In this document: positions 31,241-41,457 of the stretch, piece by piece
Position numbering within the stretch: position 1 is the stretch's first letter
Layout: every line of letters starts with the position of its first letter
Source of the DNA: Cristatella mucedo
Lineage: Eukaryota; Bryozoa; Phylactolaemata; Cristatellidae
Reading direction: 5' to 3'
Assembly: GCA_009760855.2 (NCBI GenBank)
Contig: WPIO01000003.1
Coordinates: 655,001-719,000, forward strand
Length of the DNA: 64,000 nt
Made by a program: the position numbers and the translations under genes
Notes under the pieces: generated by a model
Told to the model about the DNA's origin: nothing
Database searches by the model: none
Seen by the model: the letters and a program-made list of their open reading frames with translations, nothing else

Positions 31241-31844
31241 TTATTTTTGAATATATAATCCAGCACCTAATTTTCTTTTTATGTTTCCACCATAAGTATC
31301 AATCCTACGATTAACATAGGGAACAACAGCTTTAGTGTTAATTACTTTATCTATTTCTGTATATGCTTTAGGATCATTCTCTTTAAGAGTCTCTGAATAG
31401 TCTTAAACTTCTGGATCTTCCTCTTCTATCTTAGCCTTTCTACTTTTTTAGATTTTTTCTTAGTAACCTTTTTAAGCATAACTTCTTTTAGTTTTAGATC
31501 CATTTCTTTCATCTTTCTGTCATATTCTTCATCTTTTCTTTTCTTTTCAAGCTCATATTCAAGTTCTTTCTTTCTCTTTCTTCTTCAAGTTTATCACCCA
31601 TATCTCTACGTTTAACAGCATAATCGTGATCTATATTTTCTTTCTTTGCTTGAAGTTCAGTAAGCTTTCTTGCTTGATGCATTTCAATACCTTTATTTGC
31701 AATCGATAATCCTGCATCAACAGCTTTACTTGTAGTACCGAGAACTTGATTATAGATATTAAGAGCATTATCAAACTTTGCTCCAGATCCTCGATATTTA
31801 CCTTCATGTATTTTATGATGTCCAACTCTTGCATAGCTACCCAT
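31241..31844 (-). pseudogene. Small coiled-coil virion protein, element 2
   Basis: Homologue of 14800-15389: MGSYARVGHH start at 31844 after GTATAGAGCA, Gly-rich region, then HQARKLTELQAKKENIDHDYAVKRRD coiled coil. Frame changes near 31510 and 31440 break the charged region. The conserved end with KRKLGAGLYI lies at about 31245-31275. The Gly-x-Gly contexts near both ends resemble adenovirus-type protease sites, but this is not testable here. Confidence 0.58.
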
Positions 31845-31853
31845 TGCTCTATA

Positions 31854-32755
31854 CTACTTTGAAATTTCTATTGTTGCAATTACATCGGTTGTAATTGAAA
31901 CAGGATTTTCATTTTGATCTGTTAAACTTATCTTAAAACTACTTATCCCATCTATATCTCCACGTTTTGGTATATGCAATACGTTAGGAATATGTAGATC
32001 AAAATTTTTATCTGGACTAATATCATCAATATCTATAATATATAAAGATGTACATTGTATTAAGAATCCTTTTTTCTTTCTACATAATTCTTAAGAGAAT
32101 CAACTAAATCACAATCAACACTTATCCATCGTATTCCTTTATTGTCTGGTAATAACATTTTATTTCATGCTTTAAATATTCCTGCAAAATACATTGCTTT
32201 TTCTATTGCTTCTTACGGTGTTCCATCTACAAGAGCAGAATCAAATCTTCCTTGTTGATTTGAATTAAAACCAAGAGTATCACCTATTGAATTCACAGCA
32301 ACATTACAATTGCTTCCAAGTAGAACAACATAATCACCAACTATTTGCATTAGTATTCTATCATCTGTATCAACACTAAATTTTATACCTGTACTATTTC
32401 TTTTAGTTGTAGCATAAAAAGAACTAACCGTTGATGTCGTTGTTGACCCATTTGGAGCAACGATAGTTTTTGGTTGAGGTTCTGATTGTCCTCTATTTAG
32501 AGCTGCTTTTATTTTATTTGAATCATAATAACCAGGAGCAATTGTAATATATGCTGGTGATGTATCAGTCATTGACCACTTAAACCAAAGTTTATCATTT
32601 ATATCTTTAAGTATATTTAATACTACTTTATTAGTATAAGTGAATTCTACTCTTCGTAATCCAATTTTATTATAACCTGAATCAGATCCAAGCATAAGAG
32701 GTGGGTATAATGTTTTTGATTCTGAACTACTAGTTCCAGTTAATCTTATTGACAT
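31854..32755 (-). pseudogene. Minor capsid (penton-like) candidate, element 2
   Basis: ATG at 32755 (MSIRLTGTSSSE) after AATATAGAAAA. Shared blocks with element 1 are LGSDSGYNKIGLRRVEFTYTNK, NSIGDTLGFNSN and the C-terminal SLTDQN...ATIEI. It includes an extra Ser/Thr-rich loop near residues 95-120 (GSTTTSTVSS) absent from element 1. A stop at 32212-32214, another near 32167 and a frame change near 32080 interrupt the last third. Probably a beta-rich penton-type protein. Confidence 0.6.
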
Positions 32756-32764
32756 TTTTCTATA

Positions 32765-33783
32765 TTAAACTTCAAGAATTTCTATAGCAACTGCCATATT
32801 TTGAGAATTAAAATCTATTAGATTTTGGTTTTGATCAGTAATAGTAATTACTATATCAGAGATAGAATCATTAGCAACATTATGATACTCAATAGTTTTT
32901 GGTTCATAAACCATTAGACTCCATGGATAAGGCATCATAAGGAAAACTAGCTAAGACTTGTGATTCTTTTCCATTTATAAAACTAGTTCCACTTGCAACC
33001 AAACTACAATTTATAACTATAAAATCAATATTACTAACATACACTTCATTCTCAGAATCAACCTTAGTATTATGTGTACAAACGACTGGTGTAATATCAG
33101 GATACATTTTTAGCAAAGTCAGCAGCAGATAGAGTAGTATAAGCAGCAGCAGTAAATCCTAATATAGTAGAAATAGAAGACTTACTTGCAAGAAAACTCC
33201 ACTCAACAGGTAATTTAATCCATGACTTTGAATTAGCAGTATCAAGTCCCATTTGAAACTTATCAGTTGTTGCTCCAGATTGTGTATTTGAATTAATAAT
33301 TGTATCAGCGATTCCAACATTTATGTCATCAGTTGTACCACCATATATTCCAGGACTTAATTTAATAGTTTGTTCTGAACCACCAGTAACTCTATGAACA
33401 AAAGTATTATTAGCTTCAGTTATATTTCAAATAGAATCAGTTGTAGCAAATTTCTTAAAACAGATCTTAAAGTTTTTACCTCTTAGTAATATTGGTGTAT
33501 TAACCCTAGCTCTTATTGGATTAGTAGTTCCAGTTATATTGAAAACGTATCCATCTTTACTTGCTTGACTACTTCTTCTTTATTTACTTTATTTACTTTA
33601 TTTTTATTTATTTTTACTTTTTTTAATTTTTACTTTATTTTTATTTATTTTTATTTACTTTATTTATTTTACTTTATTTATTTACTTTATTTTATTTACT
33701 TTATTTTCTTTATTTACTTCTTCTTTATCTAATACTTTCAAGATTCTTTAATACATGACTAGCAATTTTTACTAAGTCACTCA
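32765..33783 (-). pseudogene. Second jelly-roll-like virion protein candidate, element 2
   Basis: Start at 33783 after TATATAGAA, then similarity to 16255-17128: SWIKLPVE-type middle, INCSLVASGTSFING and a C-terminal ITDQNQN strand. It is broken near 32930, 33120 and 33425. The N-terminal region contains an inserted or expanded T-rich repeat (about 33570-33725, units like ttattttact). The repeat replaces a short helical segment of the element 1 protein. Probably a virion protein paralogous to the preceding gene. Confidence 0.55.
33570..33725. repeat. TTTA/TTTACT simple repeat inside a viral gene
   Basis: About 155 bp of irregular tttattt and tttactttattt units in the N-terminal part of the second minor capsid candidate of element 2. 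The equivalent stretch of element 1 (about 17060-17100) has no such repeat. Confidence 0.85.
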
Positions 33784-33805
33784 TTTCTATATATTAAATA
33801 AAAGT

Positions 33806-34813
33806 TTATCTTTGCAACATATTTTTTGGTGCTTTTCGAAACTTAGCAAGGTAATCAACAGCAGAACTGATGGAACTTTTTACACCTCTATTTCTTGCTG
33901 CAAGTTCACTTAACCATAGATCAAGTTTATCAAGTACTTCTTTTTCAGATTTTACAAGCAATGGAACTATTTCTACTCCTTTTCCAGTGTAAGTAAGATA
34001 ACTATAAATAACATTTTCTACAGGTTTTCTTGATTCCAAAGCTCTCAATTGTGGAAGTAAAAATATAGTATCTGAATTAAATGATTCTTTACTATCTACT
34101 CTAACATTTTCTATAGCACTTCTTACACTATTAGATACTGATCCTTTAGGTTTTATTTTATCAAGTAAATATTGTTTGTTTTCTTTTAGAGAAATCAATA
34201 TCAGATTGAACAGGTTCTTGAACAGATTGAACAACTGGAGAAGGTTCTTGAACTGATTTAATAACTGGAACAATTTTTAATTTTCTAATTCTTTTACTAG
34301 GTCTCTTACCTGTTGAAGGATTAACATCAAGATGCTCTGCAATTCCCCTTTGAAGTGAATCAATTGCTTCTCTCACATCAGGATTAGCAGAATATGTCTT
34401 AGCTAGATTTGCAAATGTTACAGCTTTTTTAGATTTTCCTTCGGCAATAGCAGCAAATCCTTTTTTACTATATTAGAAATATCTACTGGTGCTTTATACT
34501 CTAACATTCTTTTAGCTTGTTCCTGTTCTTCCATTTGAACTGCAAGTGAAGGTCTAATTCTCTTTAATTTGCTAATAACAATATTACCGGAGTTATCAGT
34601 TGATTTCTCTAAAGCACGTTCGTTTAGTTCATGTTCAACTCTATCTCTTGCTTGCATTTCTGCTTCAATTCTTTGTATCTCTTGAGCATTATCAAGTATT
34701 TCAGCAACACGTAATCTTTCTAAATTAGCAAGTTTATTTTCTAAATCTATTGCTTCTTGAACACTTCCTCTGTAAGGTCTGTTCTTACTCGCATATATTT
34801 TACCGTTAATCAT
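33806..34813 (-). pseudogene. Helical virion protein candidate, element 2
   Basis: ATG at 34813 (MINGKIYASKNRPYRG) after ATATAGGAG. About 335 codons with frame changes near 34455 and 34190. The N-terminal 130 residues are a charged coiled coil (LENKLANLERLRVAEIL). The middle has a basic patch GKRPSKRIRKLKI and a Pro/Val/Gln-rich hinge. The end has SSISSAVDYLAKFRKAPK. Basic patch, coiled coil and location beside the packaging ATPase suggest a core or DNA-associated virion component. In element 1 only the last 30 codons survive (17130-17245). No family recognised. Confidence 0.5.
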
Positions 34814-34825
34814 TTTCTCCTATAT

Positions 34826-35494
34826 TCAATTAAAAATAGTTATTAATTGTTTATCTAAGTTATCAACAGACCAAAATCTTCCTTCGTCTTCAGTCTTAGT
34901 TAGATCAATAACACAATAACTATATCTTTTCCTTGTACAGGAGTTTACCCATTCTCTAAATTGTTTCTTATCAATATCACCAACATATGAATCACGAATA
35001 TAATCTATATCAGTATTATTCTCTTTAAAGATTATTATCATATTTATATTGTTTCTTATTTCTCTTCTAGGAATATTAGTAAAACCTTGAGCAAGATAAA
35101 ATATATTCAAACTTTTATGTCTTCCTCTAATAAATTAATCTAAGATCTTAGATTTATCTTCTGCCATTAAGTCATCTAGTACAACAACATTTTTACAATT
35201 CTTATATGAATCAACTTCTGGGATTGATTCAATTCCATTAACCCAAACAAATGCAGGCTTTTCTCTAGTCATTGACATAAGACCACGATATAACTTTTGA
35301 TCTAAACTTGAAGCAATAATAGTACAAGTATCATAATTAACTTTTCCATAAAATATCCAATTCATTACTAACTGAGATTTACCTGTTCCATTTGGTCCAA
35401 GAACTAATGATCTAATTGGAACTTTAGGTAATGGTTTTTTATGTCCTGTATCAACATCTTGTCCAAAATGTAATGGTCTATCTTGCAAAGACAT
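34826..35494 (-). pseudogene. FtsK/HerA-type genome-packaging ATPase, element 2
   Basis: ATG at 35494 (MSLQDRPLHFG) after AATATAGAAAAA. Walker A GPNGTGKS is at residues about 33-40, Walker B NVVVLDDLM near residue 112, then FYLAQGFTNIPRREIRNN (sensor-like) and a C-terminal WSVDNL. The length of about 222 codons and the motif set match A32-like packaging ATPases of Polintons and adenovirus-related elements, which pump DNA into capsids. A single TAA at 35132-35134 interrupts it just after Walker B; the remaining frame is open. The equivalent is deleted from element 1. The gene is divergent from the protease gene, with 21 bp between them. Confidence 0.85.
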
Positions 35495-35515
35495 TTTTTC
35501 TATATTATAATAGAT
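35495..35515. promoter_or_regulatory. 21-bp shared divergent promoter, ATPase / protease
   Basis: The whole interval is A/T-rich (tttctatattataatagat). It reads as AATATAGAAAAA before the ATPase ATG on the minus strand and as TATAATAGAT before the protease ATG on the plus strand. Confidence 0.5.
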
Positions 35516-36292
35516 ATGGAAATATATTGTTTGAAGTGTAAAAAACAAACTGATACACTCAATGAAGAATATGTAGAAGTAGATAGTACGAAAGGAATGA
35601 GGGGAATGCTTCAAGGTATTTGTACTAATTTTAACAGTAAGAAGTCAAAGTTTGTTGAACTGAGAACAACAGTTGGATCTGGAAGAATACAAAACAAATC
35701 TGGATCAGGAAGAATACAAAACAAATCTGGTTCTGGAAGAATACAAAACAAATCTGGATCATCTGTTCCAACTCCTGCTTTATTTGCTGCAATATCAAAT
35801 ACACTTAGTAAAAAATTCTCAGGTAGTAAAGAAAGATATAGTAGTTCTGGAGTTGGTGGATGTGCTGATAAAGAACAAATGATTGAAGAACTAAAAGAGA
35901 CAATTGAACAATTAAGAAAAGCAAAATCATCACCTTTGACTGATATAGAAATAAATAGTTATATAAGAAAATTAGATATAAAGAATTTTAGAGGTGTCTT
36001 TGCAAGAGATGAACTAACAAAACCATTAATAAATGGATGTCTTTTTTGTAATACTGGTGAATCAGAAAAAGCAATATATCATTGAGTAGCACTTAAAAAA
36101 GAAGGAAACAAATGTTTTTACTTTGATTCATTTGGTGCACCACCTTTACCTGAAGTTATAAAATATTTTGGTGTTATACCAACATTTCAGACATTCAAGT
36201 TACAAGAATACAATCAAACAGATTGTGGAAGGTGTCTAATCTTCTTAAAACTAATGCAAGAATCGGATTTTGGATCAACAATGGAATTATAA
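35516..36292 (+). pseudogene. Adenovirus-type cysteine protease with long N-terminal extension, element 2
   Basis: 259 codons from ATG 35516. The N-terminal part has CLKC and a tandem repeat of nine residues (SGSGRIQNK, three copies, about 35677-35760) and a helical region (EELKETIEQLRKA). The C-terminal 110 residues match adenain-like proteases: FRGVFARDEL, CLFCNTGESEKAIYH (catalytic His) followed by a position normally Trp but here TGA (36083-36085), then KCFYFDSFGAPP (Asp region) and TDCGRCLIFL (nucleophile region, spacing between the Cys one shorter than usual). It would process virion proteins during maturation. The TGA breaks it. A related fragment lies at 48269-48356 outside the element. 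Confidence 0.82.
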
Positions 36293-36327
36293 TTTTAATT
36301 TAAACATTTTATTTTCCTTGTATAGAA

Positions 36328-36845
36328 ATGGAAACGGAGAATAAAAATTCGTTCTACCCGAAAATGCTGCAGTAGTAATTCCTAAAGAAAAACAAGCACG
36401 TATTCACATTGAAGAGAAAATTAGCAAAGATTATAAGCCTTACTTCCATGCATGGATGTATATTACAGAAGATATGAGACCTGCACTTGAAGATATTGCT
36501 AATAGAGCAAGTATGAAGCTTGAATTTAGTGGTTATGATATGAGTGCTCGTTTAACTATTGGTATTAGAATTGCATTTGGTAATAAATCAAGTATCTTCT
36601 TTGATCAAAAGAATAAAAAAATTAAATGTACCAGTGTTGCAGAACTAAATCAAAAATTTGGAAATGACTTTGCTGTTACTGGAATTCTAGATGGATCTTA
36701 TGTTACTAAAGATACTTATAACTCAGAAGAAAGACTTAGTATTAGATTAAAGATTGATCAAGTTAAAGTTTATAATATAGATAAAAAGGACAAGATAAAT
36801 TCAATCCTGCAGATTATTGGATATGTAAAACAAAATAAAAATTAG
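36328..36845 (+). pseudogene. Unknown conserved-looking protein after the protease, element 2
   Basis: ATG at 36328 after GTATAGAA. A frame change at about 36350-36365 joins to the frame open through 36845, which includes the 129-codon block 36456-36845. The protein is mixed alpha/beta with LEFSGYDMSARLTIGIRIAFG, FFDQKNKKIKC and ERLSIRLKIDQVKVYN. This could suit an OB-fold or other nucleic-acid-binding beta barrel, but no family is recognised. Its 3' end overlaps the antisense gene 36814-37047. Deleted in element 1. Confidence 0.45.
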
Positions 36846-37047
36846 ATAAACATAAAACAAAACAAAAATTAGTTCTATATCTTTTTTTACTTATAGATAA
36901 CATCTTATCAACTAAAGTTTTAGCATAATTAGTTATCTTATTTATACTTGTTGAGTTTGAAACTTTGTCTTTTAAGAATTCCATTGCAAATTTACTGTCA
37001 AGAATAGAAGCACCAATACCTAAATCTAACTTCGCTTTAGCGCTCAT
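36814..37047 (-). CDS. Small ORF translationally linked to the PLA2 gene, element 2
   Basis: 77 codons, starting MSAKAKLDLGIGASIL in an ATGA overlap with the stop of the PLA2 gene. The first 50 residues look like a short helical protein. The last 20 are hydrophobic and aromatic and cross the antisense 3' end of the neighbouring gene, so the natural stop may have been lost. It could equally be the frameshifted C-terminus of the PLA2 protein. Confidence 0.4.
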   Translation of the reverse strand: MSAKAKLDLGIGASILDSKFAMEFLKDKVSNSTSINKITNYAKTLVDKMLSISKKRYRTNFCFVLCLSNFYFVLHIQ

Positions 37048-37577
37048 AATTGCCGCAACGGTTTTGCATCTTCTCTGACGTAAGCAGCTTTTTTAGGATC
37101 TAATGCAATACGAGCAGCTGATTCTGCTAAAACTAAATCTGATAAATTTCTTATTTCAGTTCCTTTTGGTACAGGATCATTTGAAGTCTCTGTGTATGTA
37201 TGGTCGTGAATTAAAGCACGTGCATCCAAATCATTCACTCCAGTGTAACCCTGTTCCATTTTTTTTAATTGAGTACCTGGCCCGGCATAAGAATATTTCC
37301 CAGTATTGTTGAAAGATCCACCTGGAACATTTTCAGATTGAACACCTTTAGGAAGAGACATATGCATTTCCCTACCTCCAGATAATTTATTTATTATATC
37401 TACAATGCCACTTCCAACTTTTCTATTTGCTCTTAGTTGTTTCAATGAAATATTCAATTGCAATCCTTTACTAGCACTTCTACTTTTTTCTTTTCTTTTT
37501 AATTGTGTATTAGTAAGAAGAATTGGAACAGATCCTGTGAAATCTGAATGTTTAAGTCTGATTGAGATAGGCTCCAT
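37044..37577 (-). CDS. Parvovirus-like phospholipase A2 virion protein, element 2
   Basis: An intact 177-codon frame. After a basic N-terminal half comes KYSYAGPGTQL (Ca-binding-loop type, YxGxG), then GVNDLDARALIHDHTYTE with the HD catalytic pair and D...H..Y pattern, then a following helix LVLAESAARIALD. The order of loop, Asp-Ala and HDHxY is that of the PLA2 domain in parvovirus VP1 and reported in several adintovirus-like elements. There it cuts endosomal membrane lipids during cell entry. The function is therefore likely, though activity cannot be judged. The gene lies between structural genes. Deleted in element 1. Confidence 0.75.
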   Translation of the reverse strand: MEPISIRLKHSDFTGSVPILLTNTQLKRKEKSRSASKGLQLNISLKQLRANRKVGSGIVDIINKLSGGREMHMSLPKGVQSENVPGGSFNNTGKYSYAGPGTQLKKMEQGYTGVNDLDARALIHDHTYTETSNDPVPKGTEIRNLSDLVLAESAARIALDPKKAAYVREDAKPLRQL

Positions 37578-37677
37578 TGATTTATGTTATTATTTAACTT
37601 GATTAATAGATAATGCAAGTTTCACTTCTTAGTAACTCATATTCCTATATATATATAATAATAATTTAAACAGATTA

Positions 37678-37994
37678 CTAATTACTACACCTTTGTTTAA
37701 GTTCTACTAACAGCTTTTTAATCTCTCTATCAATTTTTTTAGGTGTTGCACCCGTTGAATAAAGAGTACTCAATAACATTGCACTCTCAGCCTTTTAATT
37801 ACAGTTTTCTTGCCACCGACTGATGAAGCTTCAACTTGTTTTGTATCTCTTTTTAATTCTGGAGAGAAATCAACGCCTCCAGTTTCCACAAGTTTCCTTC
37901 CTTTATCTTGGTAATCCAATTGATTTTGTACTTCTTCTTTTTGAACCTTTCCTGACACATCAATATCAACTCCACTATCAATTATTTTTACCAT
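37678..37994 (-). pseudogene. Small charged ORF left of fibre B, element 2
   Basis: MVKIIDSGVDIDVSGKVQ start at 37994. 66 codons are followed by a frame change near 37800 and a helical end (STLYSTGATPKKIDREIKKLL) stopping at 37678. Highly charged, soluble, unrecognised. Confidence 0.4.
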
Positions 37995-38108
37995 TTTCTT
38001 TAAGTCAGTTATTGAATTTGCTAGACGTTCACGTAGATATGCTATCGATAAGTTTACAGTTGCTAGTGGAATTACTTTTATAGATTTTATTGTTAGTATT
38101 TTATAGAG
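37995..38108 (+). pseudogene. Remnant of the beta-rich ORF preceding fibre B, element 2
   Basis: The last about 20 codons before fibre B match the end of the element 1 ORF at 17314-17722 (VASGITFIDF against VVSNITYINF). The rest is missing, so element 2 has a deletion here that element 1 lacks. Confidence 0.5.
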
Positions 38109-39063
38109 ATGTTAGGTAAAAGAAGCAAAGGAAAGACTTCAAAGAATTGTATTAAAAAAACTGGTGATATACTTAGTGGAAATCTAAATATGGATAACAT
38201 TAGGTGATCCTGTTGATGCTGGTGAGGCAGTAAATAGAAAATATATAGATGCAAATTTTGTCAGTAAGATTTCTAGATCAACAACAAATGATGGAGATAT
38301 TGATAGGAATAATTTTAGAATAGTAGATCTTGCTAATCCTATAAATCCTAGTGATGCTGCAACAAAGGATTATGCTGATACTAAACTTCCACTTACAGGT
38401 GGAACAATTAGAGGAAATTTAATTGTAGATGCTGATATTAGAGCTAGTGGTGCTCCAGATAATGATTATAGTGTAGTAAATAAAAGTTATATTGATACAA
38501 ACTTTCTTAGTGTTCGTGGTGGAATTTTTAATGAAAAGCTAGATATGACAAGTAATATTCTTAGAATTATAAATGATCCTATTAATTCAACTGATGGTGT
38601 AAATCTTGGTTATATAAATAAAATAAATTATGGCAATGTTGCAGAGGTTAGATTTTATGCAAAGTATCTTGGACTAACAAGTGTTGGAGGTTCAGCTACA
38701 TTTCCTAGAATGAATAGAGCGATTTTATTTTCTGGAGATTTAACTTTTGCTATAGCTAGTAATGATATTGTGATTAATAGAGGATTGTATGTTATATGTA
38801 CAACTTATGAACAAGGTGGATACTATTTTAATACTCCAGAATCTAAATATTAACCAGATGAAAGGGTTATTGATAAAAAAATGCTAACAACACCTCAGAC
38901 TTCGCAATCTCTATTTGGTGATACATCAACTCAATTTAGTCAATCAATATTTGGTAGTTATATACTTGATAAAGATAAAAAGCTTATTAATGATGGTATA
39001 ATTGTTACAGATGATTTGAAATATACAGTCTTAATAATTACTGTTTATATTGCATTAAGATAA
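38109..39063 (+). pseudogene. Fibre B, phage-tail-fibre-like protein, element 2
   Basis: ATG 38109 after TTATAGAG. Repeats such as DPVDAGEAVNRKYIDANF, DLANPINPSDAATKDYADTK and ILRIINDPINSTDGVNLGY align with fibre B of element 1. The frame breaks near 38195 and 38853. The head region after 38600 has MNRAILFSGD and FGDTSTQFSQSIFGSY, ending at 39063. Two bases later the fibre C ATG follows. Confidence 0.7.
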
Positions 39064-39065
39064 TC

Positions 39066-40271
39066 ATGCTTTCTAAAAGAGATTTACAAATGGAAGGAAC
39101 ATTGGATTTTGCATCAAACAGAATAATTAATTTTGGAGAAGCAATTGATTCATTAGAAACTGTTAATAAAGCGTTTGCTGATAATAATTATCTAAGAAAA
39201 GATGCAGTTTCAGATCAGCGCATAACTGGCAATTTATCTGCAAATTCAAAAAAATATGTAAGAATATCAGATCCTATTAATACTTCTTATATTGCTACAA
39301 AAAATATCTTGATACAAAATTAGATAGATATATGAGACCTATAATGATGAGTGGAAACTTAATTGTACATAAATTAATAATGAGAAGAAATGAACCAAAT
39401 TTTGATGGTTATGGACGAACTGATTTAATTCCTTTCAAATTCCTACATATATTTTACTTAAAATGTGGAAATTATCCATATATTTTTAATATTATTGCTA
39501 ATGCGCGTTTTATTCAATGTTGGTGTGATTTAACTGTAAGCAGTGTAAGTAATATTGGTATATCATCACGAGCATTTTCTGATGTTGATAGAGAAAAAGT
39601 TATAGCTACAATATCAGATGTTAACATAAAAAACTTGTCTACTCTAGCATGAGAATAAGTCTTTTGGATATAAAAAATAATTCTGCTGATAGAAGTAAAA
39701 CTTATCAAATAAATGACGATTTTGAATATTCAATAATAAAAAAAAAAGATGAAGAAGTTTATTTTATTAGAGATAGTCAACGATTTGTAGAATTTCCTAA
39801 TCAATTTGTTGCATACAATTGTTACTATACAAAAGTATTAATTTATATAACATCAAAAAATAAGATAGATGGTGATATGTTAATATCATCAATTAAGCGG
39901 AGATTTTTTAATAGGAAAAATACTTTTTCAAGTAGTTCTAATTTTTGTTTATTTAGAGTGAAGATAAAGATTTATTTTCTAATGATAATTCTTATATTAA
40001 TTATATTAAACTTGCTGATGGAAGAGTTAGCATTCAAATAGAGTTTTCATTTCCAGTAGTGAGTTTTATTGATGGTATTCCCTATGTATTAGTACAAGAA
40101 GTTCTATCTAAAGGAACACCATTAGTATTGACAGGTTATGATTACCTTGATATAAAATTTTTAACAAGTGTTTTCTTCTCTATAAGAAATTCAGTAGATT
40201 TCACAGGTCCTTTACGAGTTCCTAGTCTCGGTCCTGATTTAGGTGGATTACCTGGATTTGAACCTTATTAA
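39066..40271 (+). pseudogene. Fibre C, tail-fibre-like protein, element 2
   Basis: MLSKRDLQMEGTLDFASNRIINFGEAIDSLETVNKAFAD start at 39066, closely matching fibre C of element 1 (18593-19762). Later segments 39332-39652, 39649-40041 and 40059-40271 lie in different frames, ending in a Pro/Gly-rich tail (LGPDLGGLPGFEPY). The C-terminal part differs strongly from element 1, as expected for a receptor-facing domain. Confidence 0.65.
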
Positions 40272-40353
40272 ATCTTCCAATCCATAGTCTCTTTAATCAA
40301 TTGTTCTGGTATATCAAAACTCTTTTCAGAATCTTTCATTTGTTTAGTTAGTT

Positions 40354-40647
40354 CTATTTTTTAGAGTAGGCTTCAGACCTCATTCTATTTAATTTTTCTA
40401 TTTTTAAGTCTTTAAGAAACTCTTCAAAAATTGAACCATCTCTAACTTTAACAAATATATTTGCTATTTCTGGTTCAGATTGGTTAATTCTAAGTGCTTT
40501 ATATTCTAATACTAGTTTTACAGCATCTAACAAAGTTGATATGATGTCTTCAATTCTACCCATTGGATAAGATCAGATTTTACAGTTTGAATGCTGTTGT
40601 CCTTGTGCTTCTTTAAGACAGTCTTTACTTCTTGTCTCAATGTTCAT
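40354..40647 (-). pseudogene. Conserved small helical protein, element 2
   Basis: ATG at 40647 (MNIETRSKDCLKEAQGQQ) after TATATAGAAG. One TGA near 40574 splits it from the open MGRIEDIISTLLDAVKLVLEYK segment (40354-40563). It is well conserved with 19805-20137, including VRDGSIFEEFLKDLKIEKLN, which shows real selection in the past. Function unknown. Confidence 0.5.
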
Positions 40648-40683
40648 CTTCTATATATTGTTTTTATATTTTATTTAAATTAA

Positions 40684-41027
40684 TTATACTACAGGATCGG
40701 GTTGTGCTGGTGCAGCTTCAGCGGCTTTTTGTTTTGCACTCTTACCATCAGTAATACTTGGTAGAACTGCGTAACACTCATCTTTAACCATTCCAGTGAT
40801 ATCAGGTTCAACGCCAGATACTCCAGATATGACTGTAGACATTGATGAAAGTTGTGTAGCAATCTAAGTCGTATCATCGGCAATCTCACTGGGATCATCG
40901 AGAAGAGCATCAACTTAACTCTTTCCTCAAGATCTGATAGAACTTCAGTTTGACCTGCAGTAATAATCTTGTGTGGTTCAGCATCTGCTTCATCAAGATA
41001 GAATTTCTTAACAGATGTATCAGTCAT
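40684..41027 (-). pseudogene. Conserved MTDTSVKKFY protein, element 2
   Basis: Start at 41027, N-terminus nearly identical to 20575 in element 1. Stops and frame changes lie near 40917 and 40866. An Ala/Pro-rich end stops at 40684. Same order relative to the tiny ORF 41049-41153 as in element 1. Confidence 0.5.
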
Positions 41028-41048
41028 AACTGAAATACCAGAACTGAG

Positions 41049-41153
41049 TTATTGTTCATCATATGCTGTCATTCTTGACCTAACAAGATAATCAACGTAA
41101 GATTTAAGTGATAATACTGTAGTTGCTAGCATTGGATCAGTAACAGCTTCCAT
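41049..41153 (-). CDS. Tiny ORF (34 codons) before the MTDTSVKKFY gene, element 2
   Basis: ATG at 41153 after TATATAGGAA. Shares SLKSYVDYLVRSRMTA with 20578-20709 of element 1. The conserved helix and motif-bearing promoter support a genuine small protein. Confidence 0.5.
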   Translation of the reverse strand: MEAVTDPMLATTVLSLKSYVDYLVRSRMTAYDEQ

Positions 41154-41219
41154 TTCCTATATAATAATAAAAAAATTACATGCACACAGATTAAAGAAAA
41201 ATCATTTATGACAATAATT

Positions 41220-41446
41220 TTAGAAAACTCCTGAACAAATATTATCTAGCTTATTATTATAATCTTCTATTTTATCACAAATATCACAAATTTTAATTAA
41301 ATCTTTATTAATTGAATCAGGTAACATAGAAATATACAAAAATAGATTTGCAATCATCTTTGATCCACAAACTTTAAATCTTTTAGAACAAACACTATAT
41401 GCAGTATTTTTAGCTCTTTCACAACATAGCATCCTGGCAATATCTA
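41220..41446 (-). pseudogene. Cys-motif array member 5, element 2
   Basis: The frame begins IDIARMLCCERAKNTAYSVC, with ATA where relatives have ATG; the first real ATG is codon 6 (41432). Ends ICDICDKIEDYNNKLDNICSGVF. TATATAGAAAA stands before the ATA. 70-75 codons. Confidence 0.55.
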
Positions 41447-41457
41447 TTTTCTATATA

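Noticed and set aside
33570-33725. Lys/Asn-rich protein domain
   Set aside because: Translation of a T-rich simple repeat not shared with element 1.
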